A stretch of 14,662 bases of DNA from NCBI GenBank assembly GCA_003159055.1, contig PMLH01000219.1, positions 15,656-30,317 on the forward strand, in the 5' to 3' direction. The translations under genes and the position numbers were made by a program. Positions 1 to 7,436 of this stretch are shown here, piece after piece. The stretch's first letter is position 1. The number at the start of each line of letters is the position of its first letter. This DNA is from Myxococcales bacterium. Lineage in GTDB: Bacteria > Myxococcota > Polyangia > Fen-1088. Under the pieces are notes generated by a model. The model was not told the origin of the DNA. It did not search any database and saw only the letters and a list, made by a program, of their open reading frames with translations.

Positions 1-278
1 GCGCCGTGGACTCGGATTGCGGCCAAGGCGGGTATTGCTCTCCCTCGATGGAGGCCTGCCCCTCTGCAGCTCCCGAAATCGAGGTGCAGGACAACTACGC
101 CGGTCCGAACCCCTACTATTGCCATACGGCATCAGACCTCTGCATCAACGATTCGGACTGCGCTCCACGCGACGCAGGGACAAACACCACGTCCTCCTGT
201 CCCCAATACACACCCTGCGCTTACAACGCGCAGAACAAGCGCTGGGAGTGCACTCAGCTCTCTTGCTGCCTTCCATGA
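1..278 (+). CDS. Cys-rich secreted-type protein, 3' end only
   Basis: The reading frame is open from the left edge of the window, so the gene starts upstream and only about the last 92 codons are seen. It ends in TGA at 276-278. The fragment has about a dozen Cys residues in short spaced motifs (DSDCGQGGYC, YYCHTASDLC, NDSDCAP, CPQYTPC) and finishes with Ser-Cys-Cys-Leu-Pro. The repeated 'DSDC...C' pattern is common in predicted exported, disulfide-rich proteins of myxobacteria that carry dickkopf- or EGF-like Cys repeats. That similarity is from family knowledge; the function is unknown. A GTG at position 6 is in frame but has no ribosome binding site in view and is probably internal. The compound hairpin at 601-644 lies between this gene and the convergent glycosyltransferase gene. 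Confidence 0.7.
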   Translation, partial: AVDSDCGQGGYCSPSMEACPSAAPEIEVQDNYAGPNPYYCHTASDLCINDSDCAPRDAGTNTTSSCPQYTPCAYNAQNKRWECTQLSCCLP

Positions 279-664
279 CCCTCGTTGTTTGGCGGCGGCA
301 CGGGTCCGAACAGGTCATCCTCGGGGCATGTAGGAGCCAGGCGGATGGGTGAAGAAGGCACTCGACCACCTCCCCGTCTCCTCCACCGGGGAACCGGGCA
401 GTACGCCTCGGAGGCCCTATATACACGGTCGCCGAGCCAGTAGAGGTCGTGGCGCACGCCCTTGAGCAGGTCGTTCCACGCCACCATCTCGCCCTGCCGC
501 CGCCGGCCTAGCCCACGTAGGGAACCGAACCGGGTGCAGCACTTTCGCCGCCGCGGGCAATCCAGGTCCCTGGCGGCACTAGCCAATTGAGAGGTCCCTC
601 GCCGATCAAGGGGATTGCGAGGTGTGCGCAATCCACTGATCGGCCTTTCGCCTCGGCCCACGCG
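279..664. other. Intergenic region with no convincing gene
   Basis: This 386-bp stretch separates two convergent genes. A minus-strand open frame (254-661, 135 codons) crosses it. Its middle part around 415-490 reads like real protein (WNDLLKGVRHDLYW), but the rest is Arg/Pro/Gly-rich and typical of a chance frame in GC-rich DNA. It could be a decayed gene remnant; no family was recognised. The only clear structure is the hairpin at 601-644. Confidence 0.5.
601..644. terminator. Compound hairpin, probable terminator of the glycosyltransferase gene
   Basis: Two nested perfect 8-bp stems are visible. The outer stem is GCCGATCA (601-608) with TGATCGGC (637-644). The inner stem is GGATTGCG (612-619) with CGCAATCC (627-634), around a 7-nt loop. 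Small 3-nt and 2-nt internal bulges separate them. The structure lies 20 nt past the glycosyltransferase stop codon (665-667, minus strand), in a convergent intergenic region, which fits a bidirectional terminator. There is no U-tract on the minus-strand transcript, so intrinsic termination is not assured. A structured repeat or small RNA is the alternative. Confidence 0.5.
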
Positions 665-2824
665 CTACCGTAGCATCAGCTGGGCTCGCTGGATGTTCGC
701 CCTCGCGTTTTGGTTGGCGGGATCGGCCTCCAGGGCCTTTTGCCAGTTGGCCACGGCTCGCTGCAAGTCGCCCCTCTGCGCGTCGATGACCCCGAGCTGG
801 TTGTAGGCGTTGCTCGACTCTCGTGGGACGATCTGCGCGATCGCCTGGTATTGAGCGACCGCCTCGTCGATGCGGCCCGAGCCGAGGTAGAGCGCTGCCA
901 GGTTGTATCGCGCGGAAACCTTCCCGGGATCATAGAAGAGGGCGCGCATAGCCTCGGATTCCGCGCGGTCGTTCTTGCCTTGCTTCGCATAGGCGTACGC
1001 CAGGTCGCCGTGCGCGTCGGCGTGCTCGGGTGCGAGCTCCAGGACGCGCTGGAGCTTGGCGAGGGCCTGGTCGATCTGGTCATGGTCGAGGTAAAGCAAC
1101 GCGAGGTTGCGCAGACTGACCACGTCCCAGGGGTTGAGCTCGAGCGCCCTGCCGAACATCTGGGCGGCGAGATCGGTCTGCTTCTCCTTGCCATAGAGCG
1201 TGCCCAGATAGGAATACGCCGGCACCGAAGTCGGATTGAGCGCGAGCGCCTGTTCGAAGCTCTTGCGGGCTGCCGGCAGGTCGTTATCCGTCATCTGCAC
1301 GTTGCCGATGCGGGCGTGGATCTCGGACTCGGTCTGCAAGTCGCGCGGCACCTGCTTTTCGAGGATACCCAGCGCGATCCGATATTCCTCCAACGCTTGT
1401 CCGGGCTTCGCCTGGGTTTCGTAGATGAAGCCGAGATTGAAGTGGGGTCGATAGGCGGGATTCCTGACCACGAAGAGGTTGAGGTTGGAAGCCACGCCGA
1501 GGCTGAGTGCGATCGCGAGCGCGGGCATGGCAGAGCGCCAGGCCTTCGTCCGGACCGCATTCACCGTGAAGGTCACGAAGAACCCCGCGAACAGCGCCCA
1601 CATCGCCATGGACGGCAGCCGATAGCGATCGGTGACGAAGAAGACGATGCAAGGCAGGGCCGTCAGGGCGCACAAAGCCGCGAGCTCGCCACCCTTGCCG
1701 CGACGGATTGCCAAGCCAAGCCCAGCCAGCCCCACGGCCAGCAGCAGGGAAGCCGGCACGAGCGGGACGCCTCGGTAGATCGAGTGCGCCTTGGCGTAGG
1801 CGAGGTCGGTGTTTCGGTAGATCTCGTAGTCTGCGAAATAGAGGGCCAGCTTCTTGAGGAGCAACGAAGCTTCTTGGCCCGGATGCTTGAGGATGAAAGC
1901 GAAGGACTTTCGGTACCAGTAGCCATCCCGGTCGGAAAACGAGCTCGCGCCCGACAGCCGTCTCGGCTCATCGTAGAAATCCTCGAAGGCATATCCGGGC
2001 TGCAGGGAGACGGTCTGGTCGTAGCGCTCGTTGTTGCCGATGAAGAAGTTGATGCCGCCGTTGGCGGAGACCAGCGTCAGTCGATGGCCCGCGACCAGGT
2101 TGCGGATCGTGCAAGGTGCGACGGTCACAAACACGATGGCGGCAAAGAGCAGGGCCCTCAGCATTCGCTGCCTTCCCTCGCCGGTGCGCGTGTATGCCAG
2201 GAAGCCGTAGAGTGGCAACAACAGCAGATTGCTCGGCAGGGCCAACAGGGACAGTCCGAACACCATCGCGGATGCCACCAAGGCGACAGTTCCGCGGTTC
2301 TCGAGCAGAAGGTAGTAGGACAGCAGGGTCAGGAATATCGCGAGGGCAGGAATCTCCATCTCCGCGCTGAAGTAGATGGACGGAAAATAGAAGCCGAAAA
2401 GCACCGCGCCGGCCAGCGCGGCCCACGTGCCGAAGTATCGCTTGCCGATGAGGAAGAGCAGCAGACAGCTCGTCGCGCTCATGCCCACCTGAAGAGCCAT
2501 CGCGAAGAGGTTGCTCGCGCCCGAAAGCCAATAGCTGGCTGCCAGGAAGTAGGGATAGAGCGGCGCCTTGTACAGGACGCCCGGCATCCTGAGGCTGAAG
2601 ATATCGCCGCTCAGGATGCGCTTGGCCCACTGCTCATGGAAAAGGGCGTCCGCGACGTGGACCTGGAAGAACGGCGAGCGCGCGTAGGCGAGCAGATAGA
2701 CGAGCCGTACCACGAAGGCCACGGCGAAGACGGCGACGGGAAACCTGTTCTCCGTGAAAAACGCGAGGCGGCCCCGACGGCCGTTCAGGCTTCGCCGCAA
2801 CTTCCCGATGGCTTCGCTCGCCAC
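665..2824 (-). CDS. Membrane glycosyltransferase (GT-C, PMT_2/ArnT-like) fused to TPR repeats
   Basis: The protein has 719 residues. The open frame extends 49 codons further up to 2971, but GTG at 2824 is preceded by AAAGGAG at good spacing, and the extra N-terminus lacks family features. Residues 20-450 are a polytopic membrane domain of the dolichyl-phosphate-mannose mannosyltransferase type. It has a first transmembrane segment at about 28-48, the acidic first external loop (D59, then HEQW at 63-66) and the family motif APLYPYF at 87-93. Such enzymes move a sugar from a polyprenyl-phosphate donor onto a lipid or protein on the outer face of the inner membrane. Residues 455-719 are about seven TPR units (for example ALELNP, ALEADP helix ends), usually a protein-docking scaffold. 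The substrate is unknown. The gene stands alone: the next gene upstream on this strand ends 253 bp away. Confidence 0.85.
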   Translation of the reverse strand: MASEAIGKLRRSLNGRRGRLAFFTENRFPVAVFAVAFVVRLVYLLAYARSPFFQVHVADALFHEQWAKRILSGDIFSLRMPGVLYKAPLYPYFLAASYWLSGASNLFAMALQVGMSATSCLLLFLIGKRYFGTWAALAGAVLFGFYFPSIYFSAEMEIPALAIFLTLLSYYLLLENRGTVALVASAMVFGLSLLALPSNLLLLPLYGFLAYTRTGEGRQRMLRALLFAAIVFVTVAPCTIRNLVAGHRLTLVSANGGINFFIGNNERYDQTVSLQPGYAFEDFYDEPRRLSGASSFSDRDGYWYRKSFAFILKHPGQEASLLLKKLALYFADYEIYRNTDLAYAKAHSIYRGVPLVPASLLLAVGLAGLGLAIRRGKGGELAALCALTALPCIVFFVTDRYRLPSMAMWALFAGFFVTFTVNAVRTKAWRSAMPALAIALSLGVASNLNLFVVRNPAYRPHFNLGFIYETQAKPGQALEEYRIALGILEKQVPRDLQTESEIHARIGNVQMTDNDLPAARKSFEQALALNPTSVPAYSYLGTLYGKEKQTDLAAQMFGRALELNPWDVVSLRNLALLYLDHDQIDQALAKLQRVLELAPEHADAHGDLAYAYAKQGKNDRAESEAMRALFYDPGKVSARYNLAALYLGSGRIDEAVAQYQAIAQIVPRESSNAYNQLGVIDAQRGDLQRAVANWQKALEADPANQNARANIQRAQLMLR

Positions 2825-2895
2825 GGTTCTCCTTTCGTACACGGCCAACGCTATCCCGACAGACAGCGGCGGCGCAAGTGTACTGGGGAACGAGG

Positions 2896-2916
2896 CGATC
2901 GCGGTCCGCGCGATCG
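2896..2916. repeat. 8-bp inverted repeat upstream of the glycosyltransferase gene
   Basis: CGATCGCG (2896-2903) and CGCGATCG (2909-2916) are perfect inverted copies around a 5-nt loop, 72-92 bp before the GTG start at 2824. The position would suit an operator or a hairpin in the 253-bp gap (2825-3077) between the reductase and glycosyltransferase genes. In GC-rich DNA such a palindrome can arise by chance. No convincing -35/-10 pair was found in the gap. Confidence 0.3.
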
Positions 2917-3077
2917 GAACACAGCGCTCCGGTCCGATCGTCTCCAATGGAGCCGAGGCGATCCTCGACACGGTTCACTTTGCCGAGGCATGCAAGGGAT
3001 GCGACACCGTGGGAGAGGGCGCGAGGGACTGCCGGAAATCCACTTTGCGCCGCAGGTCCAGCAGGGATGTCGGCCTT

Positions 3078-4070
3078 TTACTTTTCACTATCGAGATGGG
3101 CCATCTGCTCGGCGCCGTACCGGGTGCCCGCGATGGCGCCCTCGGGGGCAAGTGCTTCAAGGGCCGCAACATCGCTCGCTGACAGCGGCTTGTCCAAGGC
3201 GCCGAGCGCGTCCGCAAGCTGGGCGCGGGTCTTCGCCCCGACCAGGGGCACAAAGGCGGGCTGGCGTGCGAGAACCCAGGCGATGGCAAGCTGTCCAGCG
3301 CTCATGCCACGATCGGTGGCGAAGCGCTGCAAGCCCGCCACGACAGCATTATTCTGGCCGCTGTTGCCCGGCGCAAAACGCGGTAGGTAGGCGCGAAAAT
3401 CACCCCTTCCCTGCGGTTTGCTACCGGTGAGGAGACCGCGTGAGAAGATCCCATAGAGAGTTGCGCTGATGCCGAGGCGACCGAGCGCGGGAAAGATGTT
3501 TCGTTCCGGTCCGCGGGTTGCCAGGGAGTATTCGATCTGGAGATCGACGATGGGGTGCACGTTTTGGGCGCGGGCCACGGTCGCGGCGCCAACCTCGGAG
3601 AGCCCGATGTGCCGCACATAGCCCGCCCTCACCAGATCCGCGATGGCGCCGATGGTGTCCTCGATCGGCACGGATGGATCGAGGCGCGAGGGACGATAGA
3701 CGTCGATGACATCGACGCCGAGACGTTTCAGGCTGTAGGCAAGGAAGGTCTTCACAGCAGCGGGGCGCGTATCGATGCCAAGCCAACTGCCATCCGGCCC
3801 CCGAAGCGCACCGAACTTGACCGAAACCAGCACGCGGTCACGCCGGCCGGCGATGGCGCGACCGACCAGCAACTCGTTGTGGCCCATGCCGTAGAAGTCG
3901 CCGGTATCGATCAATGTTACGCCCGCGTCCACTGCTGCCTGGATGGTGGCGACGCTTTCCGCATCGTCGGTCGGACCGTACATGCCCGACATGCCCATAC
4001 AACCCAGGCCCAAGGGAAAGACCTGCGGTCCGCTCTGTCCCAGCTTGGTCGTCTTCAGAGGATTCGTCAT
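3078..4070 (-). CDS. Aldo/keto reductase family protein
   Basis: The protein has 330 residues, the usual length for this NADPH-dependent (alpha/beta)8-barrel family that reduces aldehydes and ketones in the cytoplasm. The start at ATG 4070 is fixed by an in-frame TAG at 4077-4079, although no clear ribosome binding site precedes it. The family opening LGLGCMGMSGMYG (20-32) and the strand VTLIDTGDFYG (51-61) are present. Of the catalytic tetrad, D55, Y60 and K85 are visible. The fourth residue, a His normally found in a 'YxHRxDP' segment, is not: the sequence reads VYRPSRLDP (124-132). The C-terminal cofactor region (LVGAKT, LADALGAL) looks intact. The closest recalled family is the YakC/IolS-type group (AKR13-like). 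Its substrate is unknown, and no neighbouring gene suggests one. Confidence 0.85.
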   Translation of the reverse strand: MTNPLKTTKLGQSGPQVFPLGLGCMGMSGMYGPTDDAESVATIQAAVDAGVTLIDTGDFYGMGHNELLVGRAIAGRRDRVLVSVKFGALRGPDGSWLGIDTRPAAVKTFLAYSLKRLGVDVIDVYRPSRLDPSVPIEDTIGAIADLVRAGYVRHIGLSEVGAATVARAQNVHPIVDLQIEYSLATRGPERNIFPALGRLGISATLYGIFSRGLLTGSKPQGRGDFRAYLPRFAPGNSGQNNAVVAGLQRFATDRGMSAGQLAIAWVLARQPAFVPLVGAKTRAQLADALGALDKPLSASDVAALEALAPEGAIAGTRYGAEQMAHLDSEK

Positions 4071-4741
4071 GGATGGCTATCAGCTTGCCCGATGTGACTG
4101 CCTCGTGCCACATCCCCAGGTGGCGCCCCAGGAGACGGAGATTCCGCCTGACGTATCGCACCTGCAAGTATTCGCCGAAGAAGATTCAGCAGGATCTGTG
4201 CTGGTCAACACTCTCAGCCTCGTCCCCGCTCACGCTGCCCCACGAGACAAACCGATCTAGCTCTCTCCCGTCGGTAGAGCTCGGTTCCGGCGGGAGGAAC
4301 CGGGCGGGAGCATGTGCGCGGCCGCACGGTCGGGCCTTGACACGCCCAGCGGCGGCCTGTCTCATCTTGAACAGTGAATCCGTCGTCCTGTGCCCGAGCC
4401 GTCTCTCGTCGAGGTAATGGCCCGGCAGTGTCGGCTGCCCTCTTTCGCCTGCTCGCCCTGGCCGGTCTGGCGATCACTCTTCTTTTCGTCTCAGCAGAGT
4501 GCGCAACGCTCCTTTCCTCCTTCCAGCCGGCGCACGTCCCGCGTCCCCAGCACTTTCAGGCCGAGTCTGGCGTCGACGTTTCGTTTTCGCCGGGCGGACT
4601 GCACCAAATCCAAGATGCTTCCCACCAGGTGAACAAGTCCTCGCAGCAAAACGAGATCACCGATGCCACGAGCACCCAGCCGACGTGGCCGGACTCACGC
4701 AACCAAGTCCCCGGAGGGCCCGGGTCGGTTCAAAGGTAATC
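4071..4741. other. Long intergenic region between divergent genes
   Basis: This 671-bp gap should hold the promoters of the reductase (minus) and of the lipoprotein gene (plus), but no clear -35/-10 pair was seen. A plus-strand frame from GTG 4374 to TAA 4739 (121 codons) has one hydrophobic stretch (LLALAGLAITLLFV) and ends 2 nt before the lipoprotein ATG. It lacks a ribosome binding site and overlaps open frames in the other phases, so it is only a weak candidate for a small membrane protein. An imperfect hairpin, TCCCGTCGG (4264-4272) with CCGGCGGGA (4285-4293) including one G-U pair, is also present. Confidence 0.4.
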
Positions 4742-5917
4742 ATGAATCGTTTCAGAATTGCGCTTCTAGGAATCACGGTCTCGGTCGTCATGCAGGTTGG
4801 TTGCGGCTCCGCCTGGAGGCTTCCGAGCGACGCCGGAGTCGACCGTCCCCATTCGACCGACGACGAGCCGACCGCCGCCGAGCAGCCAGAAGCTGATGCA
4901 GAGGTCATTGTCCGCCTCGACCTCCTCCAACCCGAGGAAGGAGGAGCGAGGGAGACGGCGATCGCTGACCGTCCCATCCCGGAGCTGGACCTTGCTGCAG
5001 ACGACTTGGGGCGGAAGGACGTTGACGTCTCGCTGGTGGAGATCGGCGGCGATGCCACCGTTGCCGAGCCTGTCGACGGGGCCGCGCTCGATGTCGGTAT
5101 CGACGCTGCCGACGTCCAACCCGGCGCTGCAACCTGCGGCGCCGCGGGCGAGCTCATCTACTCGTCCGCTGATCTGGCAGGTCACGACAAGGCTCTGGAG
5201 GTGCTATCCACGACCTCGTCGACATGCTCGGATCAGGCGCTCGCCGGTCCCGACGACGTCGGCCTCGCCTCGCGAGCCGGCGCCTACGGCTCGGTCACGT
5301 GCAATCCGCGGTCAAGGAACGTGTACGGCAACGCGATCGTCTTCAGGAAGTTCGTCGATCAGTTCGGCAGCGGGAACGCCGTGCGGCCATGTGGCTACTA
5401 CTACCGGTGCAGCTTCCGCCTCCCGGCCGCTCCGGTGGTCGATCCAAATCAGAAGGAGAACCCGCATTCTTTGCAGTGCATGGTGCAGTACATGGACCCA
5501 TCCGCTACACCGAAAGAAAGCGTCGAAGCTACCGCGTATCTGGACCTGAACGCGTGGGAGATCGCCAGCGGTCGCGGAAGAATCGCCGTGAAGCTCTACA
5601 CGGGTCAGGACCAGACCGGTTGCAGCGGTTCCGGCAAGCTATGGCTGTGCAGCACGACCGCAACGATAGGGCTGGACAGCAACTGGCATACGCTTGAGCT
5701 GACGATTGACTTGAACAGCGAGCAGTACACGAGCCTTCGCGTCGATGGGACGGAAGTCCCGGACGCCGTCGGCTGGAAACTTGCTCGCGTCGGCCGTCCG
5801 ACCTATGAGGACAAGTTCCTGAGCGTCACGACGGAGGTTGAGGCAGCTTCCCCGAGCACATACTGCGACTACCACTACACGGCGGAATTCACCGACATCA
5901 GGCTCGAGTATCGCTGA
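4742..5917 (+). CDS. Predicted surface lipoprotein with acidic linker, function unknown
   Basis: The protein has 391 residues. The chosen ATG at 4742 follows AAAGG at good spacing and begins a signal peptide; the open frame extends upstream to 4499 without signal-like sequence. Residues 1-20 are a type II signal peptide with C21 as the predicted lipidated Cys in VMQVGCGS. The residue at -3 is Gln, so the lipobox is imperfect. Residues 30-130 are a low-complexity Asp/Glu/Ala/Pro-rich linker, typical of myxobacterial surface lipoproteins. Residues 131-391 form a Cys-containing domain with a beta-rich pattern (YLDLNAWEIASGRG, DSNWHTLELTIDL, SLRVDGTEVPD). This resembles a jelly-roll or LamG/concanavalin-like fold, but no family was identified with certainty. 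It probably sits on the outer membrane and may bind carbohydrate. It converges with another lipoprotein gene at 6017-7231. Confidence 0.75.
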   Translation: MNRFRIALLGITVSVVMQVGCGSAWRLPSDAGVDRPHSTDDEPTAAEQPEADAEVIVRLDLLQPEEGGARETAIADRPIPELDLAADDLGRKDVDVSLVEIGGDATVAEPVDGAALDVGIDAADVQPGAATCGAAGELIYSSADLAGHDKALEVLSTTSSTCSDQALAGPDDVGLASRAGAYGSVTCNPRSRNVYGNAIVFRKFVDQFGSGNAVRPCGYYYRCSFRLPAAPVVDPNQKENPHSLQCMVQYMDPSATPKESVEATAYLDLNAWEIASGRGRIAVKLYTGQDQTGCSGSGKLWLCSTTATIGLDSNWHTLELTIDLNSEQYTSLRVDGTEVPDAVGWKLARVGRPTYEDKFLSVTTEVEAASPSTYCDYHYTAEFTDIRLEYR

Positions 5918-5990
5918 TGCGAAGCTGTCCGGCAGCGTCGTTGGTTGCGGATGGAGTCTGGGCGATGGACAGCGCCTGGCGAGCGAGCCT

Positions 5991-6011
5991 CGCGGCTTCG
6001 CCGAAGCCGCG
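5991..6011. terminator. Perfect 9-bp hairpin between convergent lipoprotein genes
   Basis: CGCGGCTTC (5991-5999) and GAAGCCGCG (6003-6011) pair perfectly around the 3-nt loop GCC. The hairpin lies 74 nt past the stop of the upstream plus-strand gene and 5 nt past the stop codon (6017-6019) of the minus-strand gene. This is a good position for a bidirectional terminator. No T-tract follows on either strand, so termination is inferred from position and stem strength. Confidence 0.5.
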
Positions 6012-6016
6012 TAGCG

Positions 6017-7231
6017 CTACTTCGCGCGGTAGAAGAGCTCGAACGGATCGTCCGCGACCCAGTAGACGTTACAGTCGTCGACCGCGATGGCCTGGAGCCA
6101 GCGATTTGAGCCGCTCCACAGGATCTCGGTCTGCCCTCCGCTCTTGGCCGTGCGGCGGAGCCTGCTGTTGTCCGAGTCATCGGACCAATAGATGCTGGTC
6201 TCATCGAGGACCAGCCCGACACCCAGGGTGACATTCGGGATGACGGTGTGGCCGGTGCCGCCCGTCTTTGGCGTGACCGAGATTCCGGCTGCGGGGTCCT
6301 GGTCCCAGGTGTAGTAGAAACCTGAGTCGTCCAGCCACAGGTTGTCTGGCACCACCCCTTTATCGGAGACCTTGATCTGCGACACCGGCCCGCCGCCGAT
6401 CGGCAAAGAAAAAATGCCGTAGCCCGGGGAAGAAGAGCGGGGGCGGTCTCCCAACCAATACGCAGTCGAGGTATCGGCGAAGAGGGCGTTGACGATGAGG
6501 CTATCGATCATCAAGGACGAAGCACGCGTACACGGATTCCACATGGCGATCCCGTCCGTAAAGTTAGCGGAGCCGCTCCAGAAGATCTCGCCTTTGTCGT
6601 TCGTTGCCAGTAACGGACGGTAAAGGGTCATGCCGTCTGGCTCGGGCAACTCCAGAGCTTGGTCGGTCTCCAGATCCCATCGGATGATCTTGTCGTAGGT
6701 AACTTGCCAGCTGCCATCCGCCGTTTTCATGGGGCTTCCCAGCCGATGGACAACCGCAGGCCCGGCTGCCTTCATGTCCAATCCGGGAACGCCGTCCTGG
6801 ACATCACGTCGGGTCAGCGTGCGGTTTGCGACGGAGACAATCTCGAAGCGCCCTTGCGGTTGCTCGCCTGTCGTCCCGGCCAGCACGCCGTTCACGATCA
6901 CGCGGTCGCCGAAGGAGAGAATGTCGAAAGCGGTACCGAGGTCATCGAGCAGCGCCAGGCTCGTCGCCGCCTTCGGTCCCGGAATGCAGGACCAGGGCAC
7001 CTTGGGAGCACACGACGTGGAAGGCGTTTGCGCCTCGACGCTGACGCCGCCATCGCGACCAGCCACAGCCAGATCGGCCACACTGGCATCCCTGGTGCCG
7101 GTCGGGTACGCGGGCCAACCGGCATCGACGTTCGGCTCGAAGAGCCCGGTGCGCCCACAGCCCGCGACCAGGGAAAGCCCTGCGCCCAGGGTCGCCAGCG
7201 AGGTGCCAAATACGCGTACCAAGGGATTCAT
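6017..7231 (-). CDS. Predicted lipoprotein with beta-propeller-like repeats
   Basis: The protein has 404 residues. A clear type II signal peptide ends in the lipobox LVAGC, with C25 as the lipidated Cys, followed by GRTGL, a mature start often seen in myxobacterial lipoproteins. Residues 30-70 are a short Asp/Ala/Gly-rich linker. Residues from about 90 to 404 contain recurring beta-strand motifs (EIFWSGSAN, AYWLGD, YYTWDQD, IYWSDDSD, VYWVADD), the pattern of a YWTD- or DUF5050-like beta-propeller. These domains usually mediate protein or ligand binding; no catalytic motif was seen. The ATG has no obvious ribosome binding site, but the signal peptide supports it. It is probably anchored in the outer membrane or facing the periplasm. 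The neighbouring hydrogenase operon lies downstream on the + coordinate and is transcribed in the same direction, ending 203 bp before this gene starts. Confidence 0.8.
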   Translation of the reverse strand: MNPLVRVFGTSLATLGAGLSLVAGCGRTGLFEPNVDAGWPAYPTGTRDASVADLAVAGRDGGVSVEAQTPSTSCAPKVPWSCIPGPKAATSLALLDDLGTAFDILSFGDRVIVNGVLAGTTGEQPQGRFEIVSVANRTLTRRDVQDGVPGLDMKAAGPAVVHRLGSPMKTADGSWQVTYDKIIRWDLETDQALELPEPDGMTLYRPLLATNDKGEIFWSGSANFTDGIAMWNPCTRASSLMIDSLIVNALFADTSTAYWLGDRPRSSSPGYGIFSLPIGGGPVSQIKVSDKGVVPDNLWLDDSGFYYTWDQDPAAGISVTPKTGGTGHTVIPNVTLGVGLVLDETSIYWSDDSDNSRLRRTAKSGGQTEILWSGSNRWLQAIAVDDCNVYWVADDPFELFYRAK

Positions 7232-7258
7232 CGTGGAAGCATTCTGCCAAGATCCCGC

Positions 7259-7378
7259 GTGTCCGTCGATTCGTGTTTCAGCGCCGATCCGATTCCGAAC
7301 GCCAAGCTCATCAACGCCGACGGCTCACCCACCGCGCTCGGGCAGGTGTACATCGGCCTGCCGCAGAGCCGCCGATAA
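7259..7378 (+). pseudogene. Short protein-like remnant or small ORF
   Basis: The plus-strand frame from GTG 7259 to TAA 7376-7378 encodes 39 residues with a natural-looking composition (NAKLINADGSPTALGQVY) and mostly G/C third positions. There is no ribosome binding site, and the gap lies between two minus-strand genes. It could be the C-terminal tail of a decayed gene or a chance frame; the family is not recognised. Confidence 0.25.
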
Positions 7379-7404
7379 TCGGTCCAATGCCCCAGCTACC
7401 CTCG

Positions 7405-7436
7405 AGACCCCTTCGTGGGGGCACATGAAGGGGTCT
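7405..7436 (-). terminator. Perfect 10-bp hairpin at the end of the hydrogenase operon
   Basis: AGACCCCTTC (7405-7414) and GAAGGGGTCT (7427-7436) are perfect inverted copies around a 12-nt loop. On the minus-strand transcript the stem begins inside the TAG stop codon (7435-7437) of the TusA-like gene, so it sits exactly at the 3' end of the six-gene operon. No U-tract follows. It is probably a terminator or an RNA 3'-end stabiliser. Confidence 0.55.

Noticed and set aside
710..3430. 906-codon plus-strand open frame
   Set aside because: It is the antisense shadow of the glycosyltransferase and part of the reductase. Its product is Arg/Gln/Glu-rich with no recognisable domain, while the minus strand gives clear membrane and TPR domains.
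4374..4739. 121-codon plus-strand frame with a hydrophobic stretch, ending 2 nt before the lipoprotein start
   Set aside because: There is no ribosome binding site and all three plus frames are open in part of this stretch. Only the hydrophobic segment supports it, so it was kept as a note in the gap entry, not called as a gene.
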